Below, one piece after another: positions 44,469 through 55,840 of a stretch of 64,000 bases of DNA. The notes beneath the pieces were generated by a model that was not told where the DNA came from, made no database searches, and worked only from the letters and a program-made list of their open reading frames with translations. The translations under genes and the position numbers were made by a program. The DNA comes from Thermomicrobiales bacterium (GTDB taxonomy: Bacteria; Chloroflexota; Chloroflexia; Thermomicrobiales; CADCWN01). The DNA lies in NCBI GenBank assembly GCA_030446685.1, contig JAUJMV010000001.1:262206-326205 (forward strand), read 5' to 3'. Positions within the stretch are counted from its first letter, which is position 1. Every line of letters begins with the position of its first letter.

Positions 44469-45326
44469 CTACGGCAGGACCGCGATCTCCTCGACCACGG
44501 TCGCGCCGCCGGAGGTGCGGTCGAGCTGCAGGCGCACCGCCATGCCCTGCCGGAGATCGGCCAGCGAGCCGTGCCGCCCATCCGGCAGCACCACCCGCGC
44601 GTCGCCGGCGACCGCGTAGGTCTCCGACTGGCCCGTGGCGTCGAGCCGCACCTGGAGCCGGCCCTCGCTCGCCCAGACCGCGCGCACGGCGCCGCTGATG
44701 ACGACCGGCGCCGCCCGCTGGCGCGGCGTGCCGGTCGCGGTCGGCGGGGCGCCGACCGCCGCCGAGCCGGCCTGCGCGAACGCGATCGGCTGCAACGTCG
44801 GCTGCGCCTGCCGGTGCAGGCTCGTGGTCGTCGGCGTGCCGCGCGCGGAATCGCCCATGCCGGCGATCGCGGCCTGGGTCGGCGGCGCGATCAGCAGGGT
44901 CGCGGCGAGCGATCGGCTGAAGGCGTCGTCGGACTTCCGGCTCGGCTCCGGTGTCTCGACCCCCGGCGCCACCGCCCCGAGCGCGCCGAATCCGCCGACC
45001 AGCATGATCGCCAGCGTGGCGACCGCGACGCTGGTCACCCCTTGCCGGCGGACGGCGGCGCGGCGGCGGTCGCGCGGCGCCGCGGCCGCGAGGGCGGGGA
45101 GTTGGCACAGGATCGCGCCGCGCGCCTCGTTCGACAGCGTGATCGCCGGCAACTGGCGCAGGGCGCGGTCGCCCGCGCGATAGGCGGCCAGCCGCGCCCG
45201 GCACGCCGGGCAACCCAGCAGATGGGTGCTCAGCCGGACCGACTCCGCTTCGGTCAGGTCGGGGTCGTTGTAGCGCGCCAGCAGCGGCGCGACGGAACGG
45301 CACGAGCCGCCGGCAGGATGGGGCAT
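44469..45326 (-). CDS. Anti-sigma factor with zinc-finger (zf-HC2-like)
   Basis: RLSTHLLGCPACRARLAAYR; TM segment; adjacent to the ECF sigma gene. Confidence 0.75.
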   Translation of the reverse strand: MPHPAGGSCRSVAPLLARYNDPDLTEAESVRLSTHLLGCPACRARLAAYRAGDRALRQLPAITLSNEARGAILCQLPALAAAAPRDRRRAAVRRQGVTSVAVATLAIMLVGGFGALGAVAPGVETPEPSRKSDDAFSRSLAATLLIAPPTQAAIAGMGDSARGTPTTTSLHRQAQPTLQPIAFAQAGSAAVGAPPTATGTPRQRAAPVVISGAVRAVWASEGRLQVRLDATGQSETYAVAGDARVVLPDGRHGSLADLRQGMAVRLQLDRTSGGATVVEEIAVLP

Positions 45327-45330
45327 GGGC

Positions 45331-46002
45331 CTAGACTTCCTCCTGGCCATAGGCGATGCGGAACGCCTCCCGCGCGCGGAAGAGCCGCGTCTTGACCGCG
45401 CCGGGGGAAATGCCGATGATCTCGGCGATCTCGTTGCAGGAGAGCCCCTCGTGGCTGTGCAGCAGCAGGGGGGCGGCGTACTTCGGCGGCAGCTTGGCGA
45501 GGGCGCGGTGGACCGCCTCCGCCTCGACGATCGCCCCGTCGACGCTGCTCGTCTCGATGCCGTCGTTGAGCAGGGGCAGCCAGCGGATCAGCTTGCGCCG
45601 GCGCAGGGCGCTGAACGCGGTGTTCCCGGCGATCCGGTAGAGCCAGGGGGCCAGGCGCAGGTCGTCGTCCATGCGCGGCAGCGCCTTGTAGGCCTTGAGG
45701 AAGCTGTCCTGCGCGAGGTCGTGCGCCAGCTCGCGGTCGTGGACGAGGCCGTACAGGTAGTTGACGATCCGGTGGTGATAGCGCTCGAAAATCTCGGTAA
45801 AGGCCGCGGCATCGCCGCGCCGCGCCCGCGCCACCAGTAATTGATCGACCGTCTGCGCGGACGCCGCCGCGGCCGGCTGCGGCGTCCCGATTGCCTGCTC
45901 CATCAGTGTTTGCATTGTCTGGCGCCCCCATCGCGCATCACCATCGGATTCCACATCACCACAACGCACGGCCCCGGAAGATGGTTCCCCGCCGGATCGC
46001 AC
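45331..46002 (-). CDS. ECF-type RNA polymerase sigma factor
   Basis: AFTEIFERYHHRIVNYLYGLVHDRELAHDLAQDSFLKAYKAL and NEIAEIIGISPGAVKTRLFRARE; likely start at MQTLMEQ. Confidence 0.93.
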   Translation of the reverse strand: MRSGGEPSSGAVRCGDVESDGDARWGRQTMQTLMEQAIGTPQPAAAASAQTVDQLLVARARRGDAAAFTEIFERYHHRIVNYLYGLVHDRELAHDLAQDSFLKAYKALPRMDDDLRLAPWLYRIAGNTAFSALRRRKLIRWLPLLNDGIETSSVDGAIVEAEAVHRALAKLPPKYAAPLLLHSHEGLSCNEIAEIIGISPGAVKTRLFRAREAFRIAYGQEEV

Positions 46003-46483
46003 GGCTGTCGGCGCGACCCGCGCGCCGGCCGCCCCGCGCGCCGCCGGGCGCGACTGCCTCGCCCGGCCCGCCCGCTTCCCGGCCGGCGTTCAGGCCCTGC
46101 CGCGCGGCGGCCTCTACATAGAGATACGTCGCGGACCGGCCTTTGGTGCGATCCCTCCGCCCATCCGTCCCGCCCGGCCCCCGCGCGCGCCCTGTCACCT
46201 CCGGGCGCCCCCTTGGATTGCCCGCGCCCCAGCCTGGTTATTGACCGCGACCCGGCGCTGTTCTACTATATGTTCGTACGTCGCCGCCGGCATGGCATAA
46301 TTCTCGCGTATTGCTCACGATGCGCCGACGAGCCGGGATCGCCGCGCACCCTCTTGCCCCCGCGCGACGGCGTTCTCTGACCCGCCGCACCAGCCGGGGC
46401 CTCCAAGCGTTGTTGCAGTGCGCGCGGCGCCGGATCGGGAATGGCCCCCCTGAGCGCCCGACGGGCCGAACCATCGTTCGCGG

Positions 46484-47727
46484 GTGTCCGATACCGACCG
46501 CCGTGGGCAGCGCGGCCGGGCGGGGCATGGAGAGGCCAGGGACCAGTTGGGCAGATCGCTTGTCATCGGGCGGGTCCACGACATCGAGATCAAAATCCAC
46601 CCGACCTTCCTGCTCCTCCTCCCCTGGATTGTCCTGAACTGGGGCTACCTCGGCGGGTACGGGCTGTCCGGGGTCGCCTTCGGCGCCGTCCTGATGCTGC
46701 TGCTCTTCACCTTCGTCCTGCTCCACGAACTCGGCCACAGCGTCGTGGCGCTGCGCTACGGCGTCGGCGTGCGCGACATCACGCTCTTCCCGATCGGCGG
46801 CGTCGCGCGGATCGAGCGGCTGCCGACCGAGCCGGGGCGCGAGATCGCGATCGCGCTGGCCGGCCCGGCGGTCAATCTGGCGATCGCCCTCCTCTTCGCC
46901 CCGCCGATCCTGCTGCTCACCCACGCGCGCGGCCAGACCAATCCCCTCGAACTCCTCGCGATCATCACCGATCAGACCGCCGCCGGCTTCATCGTCTACC
47001 TGTTCTTCACCAACGTCATGCTCGTCCTCTTCAACCTCCTGCCCGCCTTCCCGATGGATGGCGGGCGCGTCCTGCGCGCCTTCCTCAGCCTCTTCATGGG
47101 CCGGCTGCCCGCGACGCGCGTCGCGGTCCTGCTCGGCCAACTCTTCGGCCTCGGCCTCGCCGTCCTCGGCCTGCTCGTCCCCGCCCCCTCGCTGATCCTG
47201 GTGGCGGTCTTCATCATCGTCGCGGCCCATTCCGAAGGCACCGCGATGCGGGTCGAGGAGACGCTGCGCACGCTGCGGGTGGGGCCGTTCATCGTCTGGG
47301 ACATGGGCGGCGTCAACGAGCATCATCCGCTGGCCTACGCGCTGCGCGGCGGCCCGCGCGACGTGGCGGTCCTCAACGCCGACGGGCGGGTGGTCGGGAT
47401 GCTCTGGCGGCACGAACTGATGCAGGCGCTCAACGGCGGCGCCAACCGCCACCGCACCGTGCGCGAGCTGATGGACACCGAGGCGGGCGTGGCCGACGTG
47501 GACGACACGATCCACGACGTGCAGCAGCGGATGGTCGCCACCGGGCGGCGGGCGCTGCCGGTGACCGAGAACGGCCTCTATCGCGGCATCTTCACCAGCG
47601 ACCGCTTCTGGCACGTCTACCGGCACGTCGCGCGGCGCCCTGGCTCGACCTGCGCGCCCGCCTGCGCCGCCTGCTCGACCCGATCGCCGCCAGGCGGTCG
47701 CGACGGGGGCGCCGGTCACAAGTCTGA
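46484..47727 (+). CDS. Site-2 protease (M50) family, frameshift near 47635
   Basis: LLHELGHSVVALRYG and NLLPAFPMDGGRVLRAFL; C-terminus continues in the 46441 frame to 47727. Confidence 0.85.
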
Positions 47728-47758
47728 AGGGGCGCGGGCCACACGGGGGAGGCGACGT

Positions 47759-48463
47759 ATGATCCGGGGCATGCTGTTCGACCTCTATGAAACGCTCATC
47801 ACCGAGTTCGTGCCGGACTGGTCGCCGCGCCCCTCGACCGCCGATCGCCTCGGGGTCGATGCGGCCGCCTTTGCCGCCGCCTGGCAGGCGCGCCAGCCGG
47901 ACCGCCTGCGCGGCGTCTATCCCGACTATCCGGCGGCCCTCCGGGCCATCTGCCAGACCCTCGGGCGACCGGGCGACCCGAGCCTGATCGAGCAGTTGCA
48001 CCGGGAACGCCTGGCGGACAAAGCGGCACCGTTCGCACGCGTCGCCCCCGAGATTCTCGACTTGCTGGAGCAACTGCGGCGCCGGCGTCTCAAGCTTGGC
48101 GTGGTCAGCAACTGCGCGCCGGAGGAGGTTGTCGCCTGGTGGACCTCCCCGCTCGCGCCGTATTTCGACGCCGTGCTCTTCTCCTATCAGGTTGGTGCCT
48201 GCAAACCCGAGCCGACAATCTACCGTCTCGCCTGCCGGCGACTGGGCCTGGCCCCGGCGGAGATCGCCTTCATCGGTGATGGCGGCAGCGACGAGTTGGT
48301 CGGCGCGGCCGAGGCCGGGCTGACGCCGTACTGGGCCACCTGGTTCCTGGATCTCTGGCCCGCCTGGAAACGCGCGGCGGTCGCGCGCTGCCGGGATGCG
48401 CGCTATCCGCGACTGCGGACCCCCCGTGACGTGCTGGGGATCGTGGGGCCGAGGTTGAACTGA
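47759..48463 (+). CDS. HAD-superfamily hydrolase
   Basis: MIRGMLFDLYETLI, KLGVVSNC, KPEPTIY, AFIGDGGSDELVGA. Confidence 0.9.
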   Translation: MIRGMLFDLYETLITEFVPDWSPRPSTADRLGVDAAAFAAAWQARQPDRLRGVYPDYPAALRAICQTLGRPGDPSLIEQLHRERLADKAAPFARVAPEILDLLEQLRRRRLKLGVVSNCAPEEVVAWWTSPLAPYFDAVLFSYQVGACKPEPTIYRLACRRLGLAPAEIAFIGDGGSDELVGAAEAGLTPYWATWFLDLWPAWKRAAVARCRDARYPRLRTPRDVLGIVGPRLN

Positions 48464-48581
48464 TCGACAGGGTCACGTCCGAGGGTAGGTGCCGGAGGAG
48501 GCGGGGCCGTCTATCGATGGGGAAGAACGCAGGTGAAGTTGCGCTGCGAGGCCGCGGCAGCAGCCATGAGCCGGCGTGCGA

Positions 48582-48830
48582 TCAATTCGCCCCAATTATC
48601 GACCCGGCCTCGTCCGGTTCGTAGGGCGTGCTGAGGACGCCGACCGCGCCGTCTTCGAGCGCGATCACCTCGGTGTCGCGGAAGCGGCGGGCGTCGGTGA
48701 CGATGCGCGTCTGCGCGCTGACCGGGCGCTCGGGGGGCGCCAGCACCGTGCTGACCAGCGCCAGGTTGAGCATCGCCGCCGCCGCGTAGTTGCGGCCGCC
48801 ACGGCGCAGGCGGCTGACGAATTCGGTCAT
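48582..48830 (-). CDS. Hypothetical protein
   Basis: MTEFVSRLRRGGRNYAAAAMLNLALVSTVLAPP..., 82 aa. Confidence 0.4.
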   Translation of the reverse strand: MTEFVSRLRRGGRNYAAAAMLNLALVSTVLAPPERPVSAQTRIVTDARRFRDTEVIALEDGAVGVLSTPYEPDEAGSIIGAN

Positions 48831-48936
48831 CGTTGCTCGATCTCTCTCCACGCGTGTCCCTGCCATCCCGGTGGGCGGCGTTGCCCATGAGAGAGTATAC
48901 CCCGTGTCACCGCGCGGCGGCGAACAACTCCCCGAC

Positions 48937-49464
48937 CTACACCCGGAACCCCGGCAGCACGTCGCCCCCGTCCAGTTCGTCGTCGGGGCCGAGTTCGCGG
49001 GTGACGCCGCCCGCGGCATGCACGCTGACCGAGCGATACTTCGGCCAGAGCACCCAGACCACGCGCACGCCGGCTTCCAGGTATTCGCGCACCTTGCCGT
49101 AGACCTCCACGGCCCGATCACCCGGCGAGACGATCTCGACCGCGAGGTCCGGCGCGAAGGGGATGTAGCCCTGGACATCCTCATCGGGGAGCCGACCCTT
49201 GGCGATGAACGACACATCGGGGATGCGCACCAAGTCCGGCGTGCGGGCGATGACGTAGCCGAGCCCGTCGCCAAACACCGCCCCGAGGTCGTGCTCGGTC
49301 ACAAACGGGTCCAGTAGCCGCAGGAGCGCATTGATCAGCCGCGCGTGAAGGTAACCGGCGCCGGGCACTTCGACCAACTCCCCCTTGACGAGTTCGTACC
49401 GCTTGCCGGGGATCTCGGGCATCGCCCACAACTCCTCGGCCGTCACGAGTTGCTTGACGCTCAT
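48937..49464 (-). CDS. Uma2-family (DUF820) putative nuclease
   Basis: YELVKGELVEV, PDLAVEIVSPGDRAVEVYGKVREYLEAGVRVVWVL. Confidence 0.9.
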   Translation of the reverse strand: MSVKQLVTAEELWAMPEIPGKRYELVKGELVEVPGAGYLHARLINALLRLLDPFVTEHDLGAVFGDGLGYVIARTPDLVRIPDVSFIAKGRLPDEDVQGYIPFAPDLAVEIVSPGDRAVEVYGKVREYLEAGVRVVWVLWPKYRSVSVHAAGGVTRELGPDDELDGGDVLPGFRV

Positions 49465-49504
49465 CCTTCACCTCGCCTCACACCAGGCCGGGGCCTTGGG
49501 TCGA

Positions 49505-49831
49505 TCAGAATCGCTCGTAGCGAGCGACGGGCAGCACGAAGACCGTCGCGCCGCCGGTCTCGACCGGCACGACCTCCGTCAGCGCCCATTCCGGCAGCCC
49601 GCTCGGCAGGTCGGTCGGCAGCAGCACCGTCCGGCGCCGGCAGTGCGCGTCGATCAGCGTGAGGGCGCGCGGCACCGCCCGCTCCTCCAGTCCGGCCAGG
49701 ATTGCCGCGTTGCCCTGGCGCAGGAAGCCGCCGCGCGCCTCGATCACCGTCGCCGGCAGCCCCGCCCGCGCGAACGCCTCCACCACCGGCGGCGTGTCCT
49801 CCCGCCCGACGATCGCCACGAGTAGCTTCAT
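49505..49831 (-). CDS. Cyclic-di-AMP receptor-like (PII-like, DUF970) protein
   Basis: MKLLVAIVGREDTPPVVEAFARAGLPATVIEARGGFLRQGNAAILAGLEE. Confidence 0.8.
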   Translation of the reverse strand: MKLLVAIVGREDTPPVVEAFARAGLPATVIEARGGFLRQGNAAILAGLEERAVPRALTLIDAHCRRRTVLLPTDLPSGLPEWALTEVVPVETGGATVFVLPVARYERF

Positions 49832-49843
49832 CGCGCCCCTCCG

Positions 49844-52195
49844 TCACGCGCTCGCATCGTCGCGCATTAGGCCGTTCTCCCAGGTCCGCCGCAACTCCGC
49901 GACCGGCACGCTCAGCGCCTCGCCGATCGTCAGCGCGTCGCCGCCGGTCTGCCCGAGCGTCAGGGTCGCCAGCCCGTGCTCGCGCGCGATCCGCTCCAGG
50001 TTCGACAGATCGTGCGGATCGGCGGCGACGATGATCCGCGAGCCGGCCTCGCCGAAGAGCGCGCGATCGAGGCGCCCGCCATTGTCCGCGACCAGGGCGT
50101 CGAGCGCCTCTTGCGTGATCGTCGCGCCCAGATCGCCGGCGATGGCGCACTCAGCCAGCGCCACCGCTAGCCCGCCCTCGCTAGTGTCGTGCGCCGCGAG
50201 CGCAATCAGCGGCTTGTGGAGTTCCCGGAAGCACCGCTGCAGCCGGGCCTCCTCGTCCAGATCGAGCGGGGGCGGCGCCCCGGCGGTCCGGCCGTGCAGC
50301 AGGGCCAGGTACTCGCTGCCGCCGAGCGTCGCCTCCCGCCGGCCGAGCAGGACCAGCGCCTGGTCCGCCGCCCAGGCCATCGTCAGGGCCGCGGCGACAT
50401 CGTCCAGCAGCCCGACCGCGCCGACGGTCGGCGTCGGCGGGATCGCGGCCCCCGCGCTCTCGTTGTGGAGGCTGACGTTGCCACTGACCACCGGCGTGCC
50501 GAGCGCGCGGCAGGCGTCGGCCATCCCGCGCACCGCCCGGTCGAGCTGGAAGAAGTTCTCGGTCTTCTCCGGCGAGCCGAAGTTGAGGCAGTTCGTGATC
50601 GCCAGCGGCTCGGCCCCGGTGCAGACGACGTTGCGCGTCGCCTCCGCCACCGCGTGCCGCCCGCCGAGTTCGGGGTCGAGGAAGCAGTAGCGCGGGTTGC
50701 AGTCGGTCTTCAGCGCCAGCCCCTTCTTCGTCCCCTTGACCCGCACCACCGCCGCGTCGGCCGCGCCTGGCGGCACGACCGTGTTGGTCAGGATCGTGTG
50801 GTCGTAGCGCCGGTAGACCGGGCGCCGGCTGGCGATATTCGGCGCGGCCAGGAGGCGCAGCAGCGCTTCGTAGGCCGTGGTCGAACGTCGAACGTCGGAA
50901 CGTCGAACGTCTCCACCGGGCTCGTTATAGGCCGAATCGGTCTCGACTACTTCGGTGACGTTCGACGTTCGACGTTCCGACGTTCGACCCGCCAGGTCGG
51001 GCCGCACCGACCGGTCGAACGCGCGCAGTTCGGCCATCTCGGGCGCTTCGCGGCCGGTGCGGTAGTAGGTGGGGCAGGCGTCGGTGAAGAGGCGCGCGGG
51101 GACCTCGGCGGCCGTCTCGTCGCCGTCGACGATCCGCACGACGCCGTCGTCGGTGACGTGGCCGATCAGATCGGAGTGCAGCTCCCAGCGATCGAAGATC
51201 GCGCGCACCTCGTCCTCGCGCCCGCGCTCCACCACCACCAGCATCCGCTCCTGGCTCTCCGAGAGCATGATCTCGTAGGCCCCCATCCCGGTCTCGCGCC
51301 GCGTCACCTTGCCGACGTCGATCCGCACCCCGACCCCGCCGCGGTCGGCCACCTCCACCGTCGAGCTGGTCAGCCCGGCCGCGCCCAGATCCTGCATCCC
51401 CACGACCGCGCCGGTCGCCAGCGCCTCCAGGCAGGCTTCCAGCAGCAGCTTCTCCATGAAGGGGTTGCCGACCTGCACGGCGGGGCGCAGCTCCGCGAAG
51501 CGCGCGGCCGGGTCGGTGCGCGAGGCCAGCCCGGACGCGCCGTGGATCCCGTCGCGCCCGGTCGCCGCGCCGACCAGGATGATCGGGTTGCCGACGCCCG
51601 ACGCCTTGGCGCGCATGATCCGCGCCGCCTCGACGATCCCGACGCACATCGCGTTGACCAGCGGGTTGCCGTTGTAGCCGGGGTCGAAGAAGAGGTCGCC
51701 GCCGACCGTCGGGATGCCGAGGCTGTTGCCGTAGCCGGCGATCCCGCCGACCACGTTGCCGAAGAGGTAGCGGTTGCGCGCCCCGGCCTGCGGGTCGTCC
51801 AGCGGGCCGAAGCGCAGCGAGTCGAGGAGGGCGATCGGCCGCGCGCCCATCGTGAAGATGTCGCGCACGATGCCGCCGACGCCGGTCGCCGCGCCCTGGT
51901 ACGGCTCGACCGCGCTCGGGTGGTTGTGCGACTCGATCTTGAAGACGACCGCCTGCCCGTCGCCGATGTCCACCGCGCCGGCGTTCTCGCCCGGCCCCTG
52001 CACGACGCGCGGGCCGCCGGTGGGGAACTGCCGCAGCACCGGGCGCGAGTTCTTATAGCCGCAGTGCTCGCTCCACATCGAGCCGAACATGCCCAGTTCG
52101 ACCGGCGTCGGCTCGCGCCCCAGCAGCTCGACGATCTGCTCGTATTCCTCGCGCGCCAGCGCGACATCCTGCAACTGGGCCTCGGTGACGGTCAT
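49844..52195 (-). CDS. purL: Phosphoribosylformylglycinamidine synthase subunit PurL
   Basis: [48 protein letters not shown]. Confidence 0.96.
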   Translation of the reverse strand: MTVTEAQLQDVALAREEYEQIVELLGREPTPVELGMFGSMWSEHCGYKNSRPVLRQFPTGGPRVVQGPGENAGAVDIGDGQAVVFKIESHNHPSAVEPYQGAATGVGGIVRDIFTMGARPIALLDSLRFGPLDDPQAGARNRYLFGNVVGGIAGYGNSLGIPTVGGDLFFDPGYNGNPLVNAMCVGIVEAARIMRAKASGVGNPIILVGAATGRDGIHGASGLASRTDPAARFAELRPAVQVGNPFMEKLLLEACLEALATGAVVGMQDLGAAGLTSSTVEVADRGGVGVRIDVGKVTRRETGMGAYEIMLSESQERMLVVVERGREDEVRAIFDRWELHSDLIGHVTDDGVVRIVDGDETAAEVPARLFTDACPTYYRTGREAPEMAELRAFDRSVRPDLAGRTSERRTSNVTEVVETDSAYNEPGGDVRRSDVRRSTTAYEALLRLLAAPNIASRRPVYRRYDHTILTNTVVPPGAADAAVVRVKGTKKGLALKTDCNPRYCFLDPELGGRHAVAEATRNVVCTGAEPLAITNCLNFGSPEKTENFFQLDRAVRGMADACRALGTPVVSGNVSLHNESAGAAIPPTPTVGAVGLLDDVAAALTMAWAADQALVLLGRREATLGGSEYLALLHGRTAGAPPPLDLDEEARLQRCFRELHKPLIALAAHDTSEGGLAVALAECAIAGDLGATITQEALDALVADNGGRLDRALFGEAGSRIIVAADPHDLSNLERIAREHGLATLTLGQTGGDALTIGEALSVPVAELRRTWENGLMRDDASA
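50879..50989. repeat. Inverted heptamer (GAACGTC)n arrays inside purL
   Basis: GGTCGAACGTCGAACGTCGGAACGTCGAACGTC (50879-50911) and near-perfect reverse complement (50957-50989). Confidence 0.85.
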
Positions 52196-52263
52196 CGGTT
52201 CTCCCTTCGGTCGGGCGGCGATCGAGGATCACGACCGTTGCTCATTGGTCCGCTCGACGCACG

Positions 52264-52671
52264 TCAATCCGGCAGGCTGCGACGCACTTCCACGCCATGT
52301 GTGGGGAAGCGGGCATCGAACGAGTAGAGGACTCTCGGCCCCACCGATTGCACCGCGGCCCAGGTCAGCGCGTCGGCGAAAGAGACGCGCCCCGCAGGGC
52401 GGCAAAGGCGCAGCCCCTGGATAACCATGCCCTTGTCCAGGCCCGCAACGCCGATGTTCCGCTTTTGCAGGACCGCGAGCAAGCCGTCCACGACCACCTC
52501 GCGCGGGAGCCGATAGACTGAAGTCAATACGTACCCGGCCTCGGCCAGGATGACATCCGTCACGTAGAGGTCGATGGCGCTGTCGATAATCCGCGCGGCT
52601 TGCTCCGCCAGTTCGGGCGGGTCGTCGAGGAGGTACCGAACCAGCAGATTCGTGTCCAAGAACCCGCTCAT
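52264..52671 (-). CDS. PIN-domain toxin (VapC-like)
   Basis: MSGFLDTNLLVRYLLDDPPE ... VSFADALTWAA; ATGA overlap with antitoxin. Confidence 0.85.
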   Translation of the reverse strand: MSGFLDTNLLVRYLLDDPPELAEQAARIIDSAIDLYVTDVILAEAGYVLTSVYRLPREVVVDGLLAVLQKRNIGVAGLDKGMVIQGLRLCRPAGRVSFADALTWAAVQSVGPRVLYSFDARFPTHGVEVRRSLPD

Positions 52672-52946
52672 CCCGACCTGTCGGGCCGGTCTCGATCCGC
52701 GCGGACATTCGTCTCCCACGCTTCTTCCACCGCCCGGTCCCACTCCTCGCCGGGGGCGATGCGTACGGTCGTATGCGGGGCCAGGATGCCCCGGAGCGAT
52801 CGATTGTGCTCCGGCGGCACGAAGTAGATCTCGACATGGTCGTCGACCAGCCTTTGGAGGGCTAACCAGCCCGGCTGCACCTGCAGGCGGTCACGAATCT
52901 CCTTGGCGATGACGACCTGGCCCTTCGGTCCTACTCGGTGTTCCAT
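52668..52946 (-). CDS. AbrB/MazE-type antitoxin
   Basis: MEHRVGPKGQVVIAKEIRDRLQVQPGW. Confidence 0.85.
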   Translation of the reverse strand: MEHRVGPKGQVVIAKEIRDRLQVQPGWLALQRLVDDHVEIYFVPPEHNRSLRGILAPHTTVRIAPGEEWDRAVEEAWETNVRADRDRPDRSG

Positions 52947-53058
52947 CGTATAACTCCCGCGCTTCAAGTGCGACCAAGGCCAGGATAGCACCGCGCCTGA
53001 GGATCGACAATTCGGACGGGATAGCACGCGCCGCGCGGCAGTACGCCGCGCGTAACCC

Positions 53059-53760
53059 TTATGTGCTTCCCCCGTCGGCGCCAGGCTCCCTGCCCGGCGC
53101 CGGCACGGCCGCGGCCAGCGCCCGCGGCGCGATCGCCGCCAGGAGCGGCAGGGCATTGGGCAGCGGCTCCTGCCAGAGCCACGCGGGGTCGAACCAGAAG
53201 CCCGGCAGCACGGTCGAGTGGTATCGGCCCCACTCGTCCGGCAGGATCGCCAGATATTTCCCGTCCGCCGTCAGGCGATAGCCGTCGACCCGCTCTTTCC
53301 CCGCGCGCGGATCGATCAGCCAGTACTCGGGGATGCCCGCCTCCTGGTACTCGAAGAACTTGTCGTTCCGGTCGCGCGCGGCGCTGCTCTCGGAGACCAC
53401 CTCCACCACGAGATCGGCGGGGCCGCTGAGCCGCTGGGGTGTCAGCCGGCCCGGGTGTTCGCGCGCGATGAAGAGTAGATCGGGCTCGCGCGCCGGGCCA
53501 TCGGGGATGGCGCGCATCCCGAACGGCGCGAATAGCACGGTGCCCAGGTCGAACAACTCGGTGAAGATGGACATGAGATTGTAGAGCAAGCCAACGATCG
53601 CCTGGTGCTTGTCGTTCGGCGACATGAAGACGATGACTTCACCATTGACCCACTCGGCGCGGACATCCTCATCCGCCCAGGCCAGGAACTCGTCGTAGGT
53701 CATGACGAGCCGTTGCTCCTGGTCAGACGCGGCGATCGGGTTGACCCTTTGCTGGACCAT
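53059..53760 (-). CDS. Uma2-family (DUF820) putative nuclease
   Basis: DLVVEVVSESSAARDRNDKFFEYQEAGIPEYWLIDP. Confidence 0.9.
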   Translation of the reverse strand: MVQQRVNPIAASDQEQRLVMTYDEFLAWADEDVRAEWVNGEVIVFMSPNDKHQAIVGLLYNLMSIFTELFDLGTVLFAPFGMRAIPDGPAREPDLLFIAREHPGRLTPQRLSGPADLVVEVVSESSAARDRNDKFFEYQEAGIPEYWLIDPRAGKERVDGYRLTADGKYLAILPDEWGRYHSTVLPGFWFDPAWLWQEPLPNALPLLAAIAPRALAAAVPAPGREPGADGGST

Positions 53761-53769
53761 GCGCTGCTC

Positions 53770-54474
<705 letters not shown>

Positions 54475-54489
54475 TGCCCCCTGATTCCC

Positions 54490-54557
54490 AAAGGAAGAGG
54501 GCGGAAGGCAGAGGATGGCTGTTGTGCAGCCCTCCGCCCTCAGCCCTCCGCCCTCAC
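54490..54557. repeat. Inverted heptamer-like repeat at the purS/purQ junction
   Basis: GAAGAGGGCGGAAGGCAGAGGATGGCTG / CAGCCCTCCGCCCTCAGCCCTCCGCCCTC. Confidence 0.65.
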
Positions 54558-54797
54558 AACGTCGCAGCGGTAATTCTCGATCACCGTATTGGCGAGCAGC
54601 CGGTCGCTCATCTCCTCCGCCAATCGCTGGGCTGTCGGCTGATCGGGGGCGTTCAGGCGAACTTCGAGGTACTTGCCCGCGCGCACGTCCTCCACGCCGG
54701 TGTAGCCCATGTTGTGCAACCCCTCGGCGATCGCCAGCCCCTGCGGGTCGTTGACGACCGGCTTGAGCGTCACGTAGACCTTCGCCAACCAGACCAT
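54540..54797 (-). CDS. purS: Phosphoribosylformylglycinamidine synthase subunit PurS
   Basis: [48 protein letters not shown]. Confidence 0.93.
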   Translation of the reverse strand: MVWLAKVYVTLKPVVNDPQGLAIAEGLHNMGYTGVEDVRAGKYLEVRLNAPDQPTAQRLAEEMSDRLLANTVIENYRCDVVRAEG

Positions 54798-54811
54798 CGT
54801 CGCTCCGCTCC

Positions 54812-54916
54812 TTCAGTGCTGAATGCTGAGTGTTGGGTGCTGAGCCGGGGCCGATGCACCGCCAGCCGGCGCCTGCTTCGAAAGCACTCAGCACTCAGCA
54901 CTCAGCACTCAGCACT
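54812..54916. repeat. Inverted heptamer arrays (AGTGCTG)n / (CAGCACT)n at the purC/purS junction
   Basis: CAGTGCTGAATGCTGAGTGTTGGGTGCTGAG and AGCACTCAGCACTCAGCACTCAGCACTCAGCACTC. Confidence 0.85.
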
Positions 54917-55812
54917 CTCCCGTGGCCGGTCAGCCGTTCGTAGGCGGCGGCGTACTTGCCGGCGATCCGCGCGACGACCTCCGGCGGCAGGGCCGGGGCG
55001 GGCGGCTCGCGGTCCCAGCCGGATGCCGTCAACCAGTCGCGCAGCGGCTGCTTGTCGAGGCTGTCCTGCGGGCGGCCGGGCGCGTAGTGCTCGACCTCCC
55101 AGAAGCGCGAGCTATCGGGCGTCAGCAACTCGTCGATCAGGATCGGGCGCCCGTCGAGCAGGCCGAACTCGAACTTGGTGTCGGCCAGGATGATGCCGCG
55201 CGCCAGCGCGTACTCGGCGGCGGCGGCGTAGATCGCGCGCGACAGCCGCTCCAGCTCCCGCGCCAGGTCCGCCCCGATCAGCGCGGCCATCCGCGCCGTG
55301 CCGATGTTCTCATCGTGCCCCTCGTCCACCTTGATCGCCGGCGTGAAAATCGGCTCGGGCAGGCGCTCGCTCTCGACCAGGCCGGCGGGCAGCGGCTGGC
55401 CGCAGACGGTCCCCGCCCGCCGGTACTCCTCCCAGGCCGACCCGGCGAGGTAACCCCGCACGACGCACTCGATGTCGATCCGCTCTGCTTTGCGGACGAT
55501 CACGCTCCGCCCTCGCAGCAGATCGGCGTGGGCGCGCAACGTCGCGGGGAAGTCGGCGACCTCAGTCGCCAGCAAGTGGTTCGGCACCAGCCGGGCCGTG
55601 CGCTCGAACCAGAAGTTGGAGAGCCGGGTCAGGACGACGCCCTTGCCGGGGATGCCGTTCGGCATGACCACGTCGAAGGCCGACACCCGGTCGGTCGAGA
55701 CCATCAGCAGCGTCTCGCCCAGATCGAAGGTGTCGCGCACCTTCCCACGCCGGAAGAGCGGCACGTCGGGGAGATCGACCCGGAGGATCGTCGGCGGATC
55801 GGTCACCGGCAA
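54895..55812 (-). CDS. purC: SAICAR synthase
   Basis: LFRRGKVRDTFDLGETLLMVSTDRVSAFDVVMPNGIPGKG; VRGYLAGSAWEEY. Confidence 0.95.
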   Translation of the reverse strand: MPVTDPPTILRVDLPDVPLFRRGKVRDTFDLGETLLMVSTDRVSAFDVVMPNGIPGKGVVLTRLSNFWFERTARLVPNHLLATEVADFPATLRAHADLLRGRSVIVRKAERIDIECVVRGYLAGSAWEEYRRAGTVCGQPLPAGLVESERLPEPIFTPAIKVDEGHDENIGTARMAALIGADLARELERLSRAIYAAAAEYALARGIILADTKFEFGLLDGRPILIDELLTPDSSRFWEVEHYAPGRPQDSLDKQPLRDWLTASGWDREPPAPALPPEVVARIAGKYAAAYERLTGHGRVLSAEC

Positions 55813-55840
55813 AGCCCTCGCTCTTCAACGGTTTGGGAAC

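Noticed and set aside
46484-48463. Natural M50 protease-HAD hydrolase fusion
   Set aside because: The fusion needs a junk linker (RPGSTCAPACAACSTRSPPGG); a better M50 C-terminus with its own stop exists in another frame, and the HAD gene has its own start.
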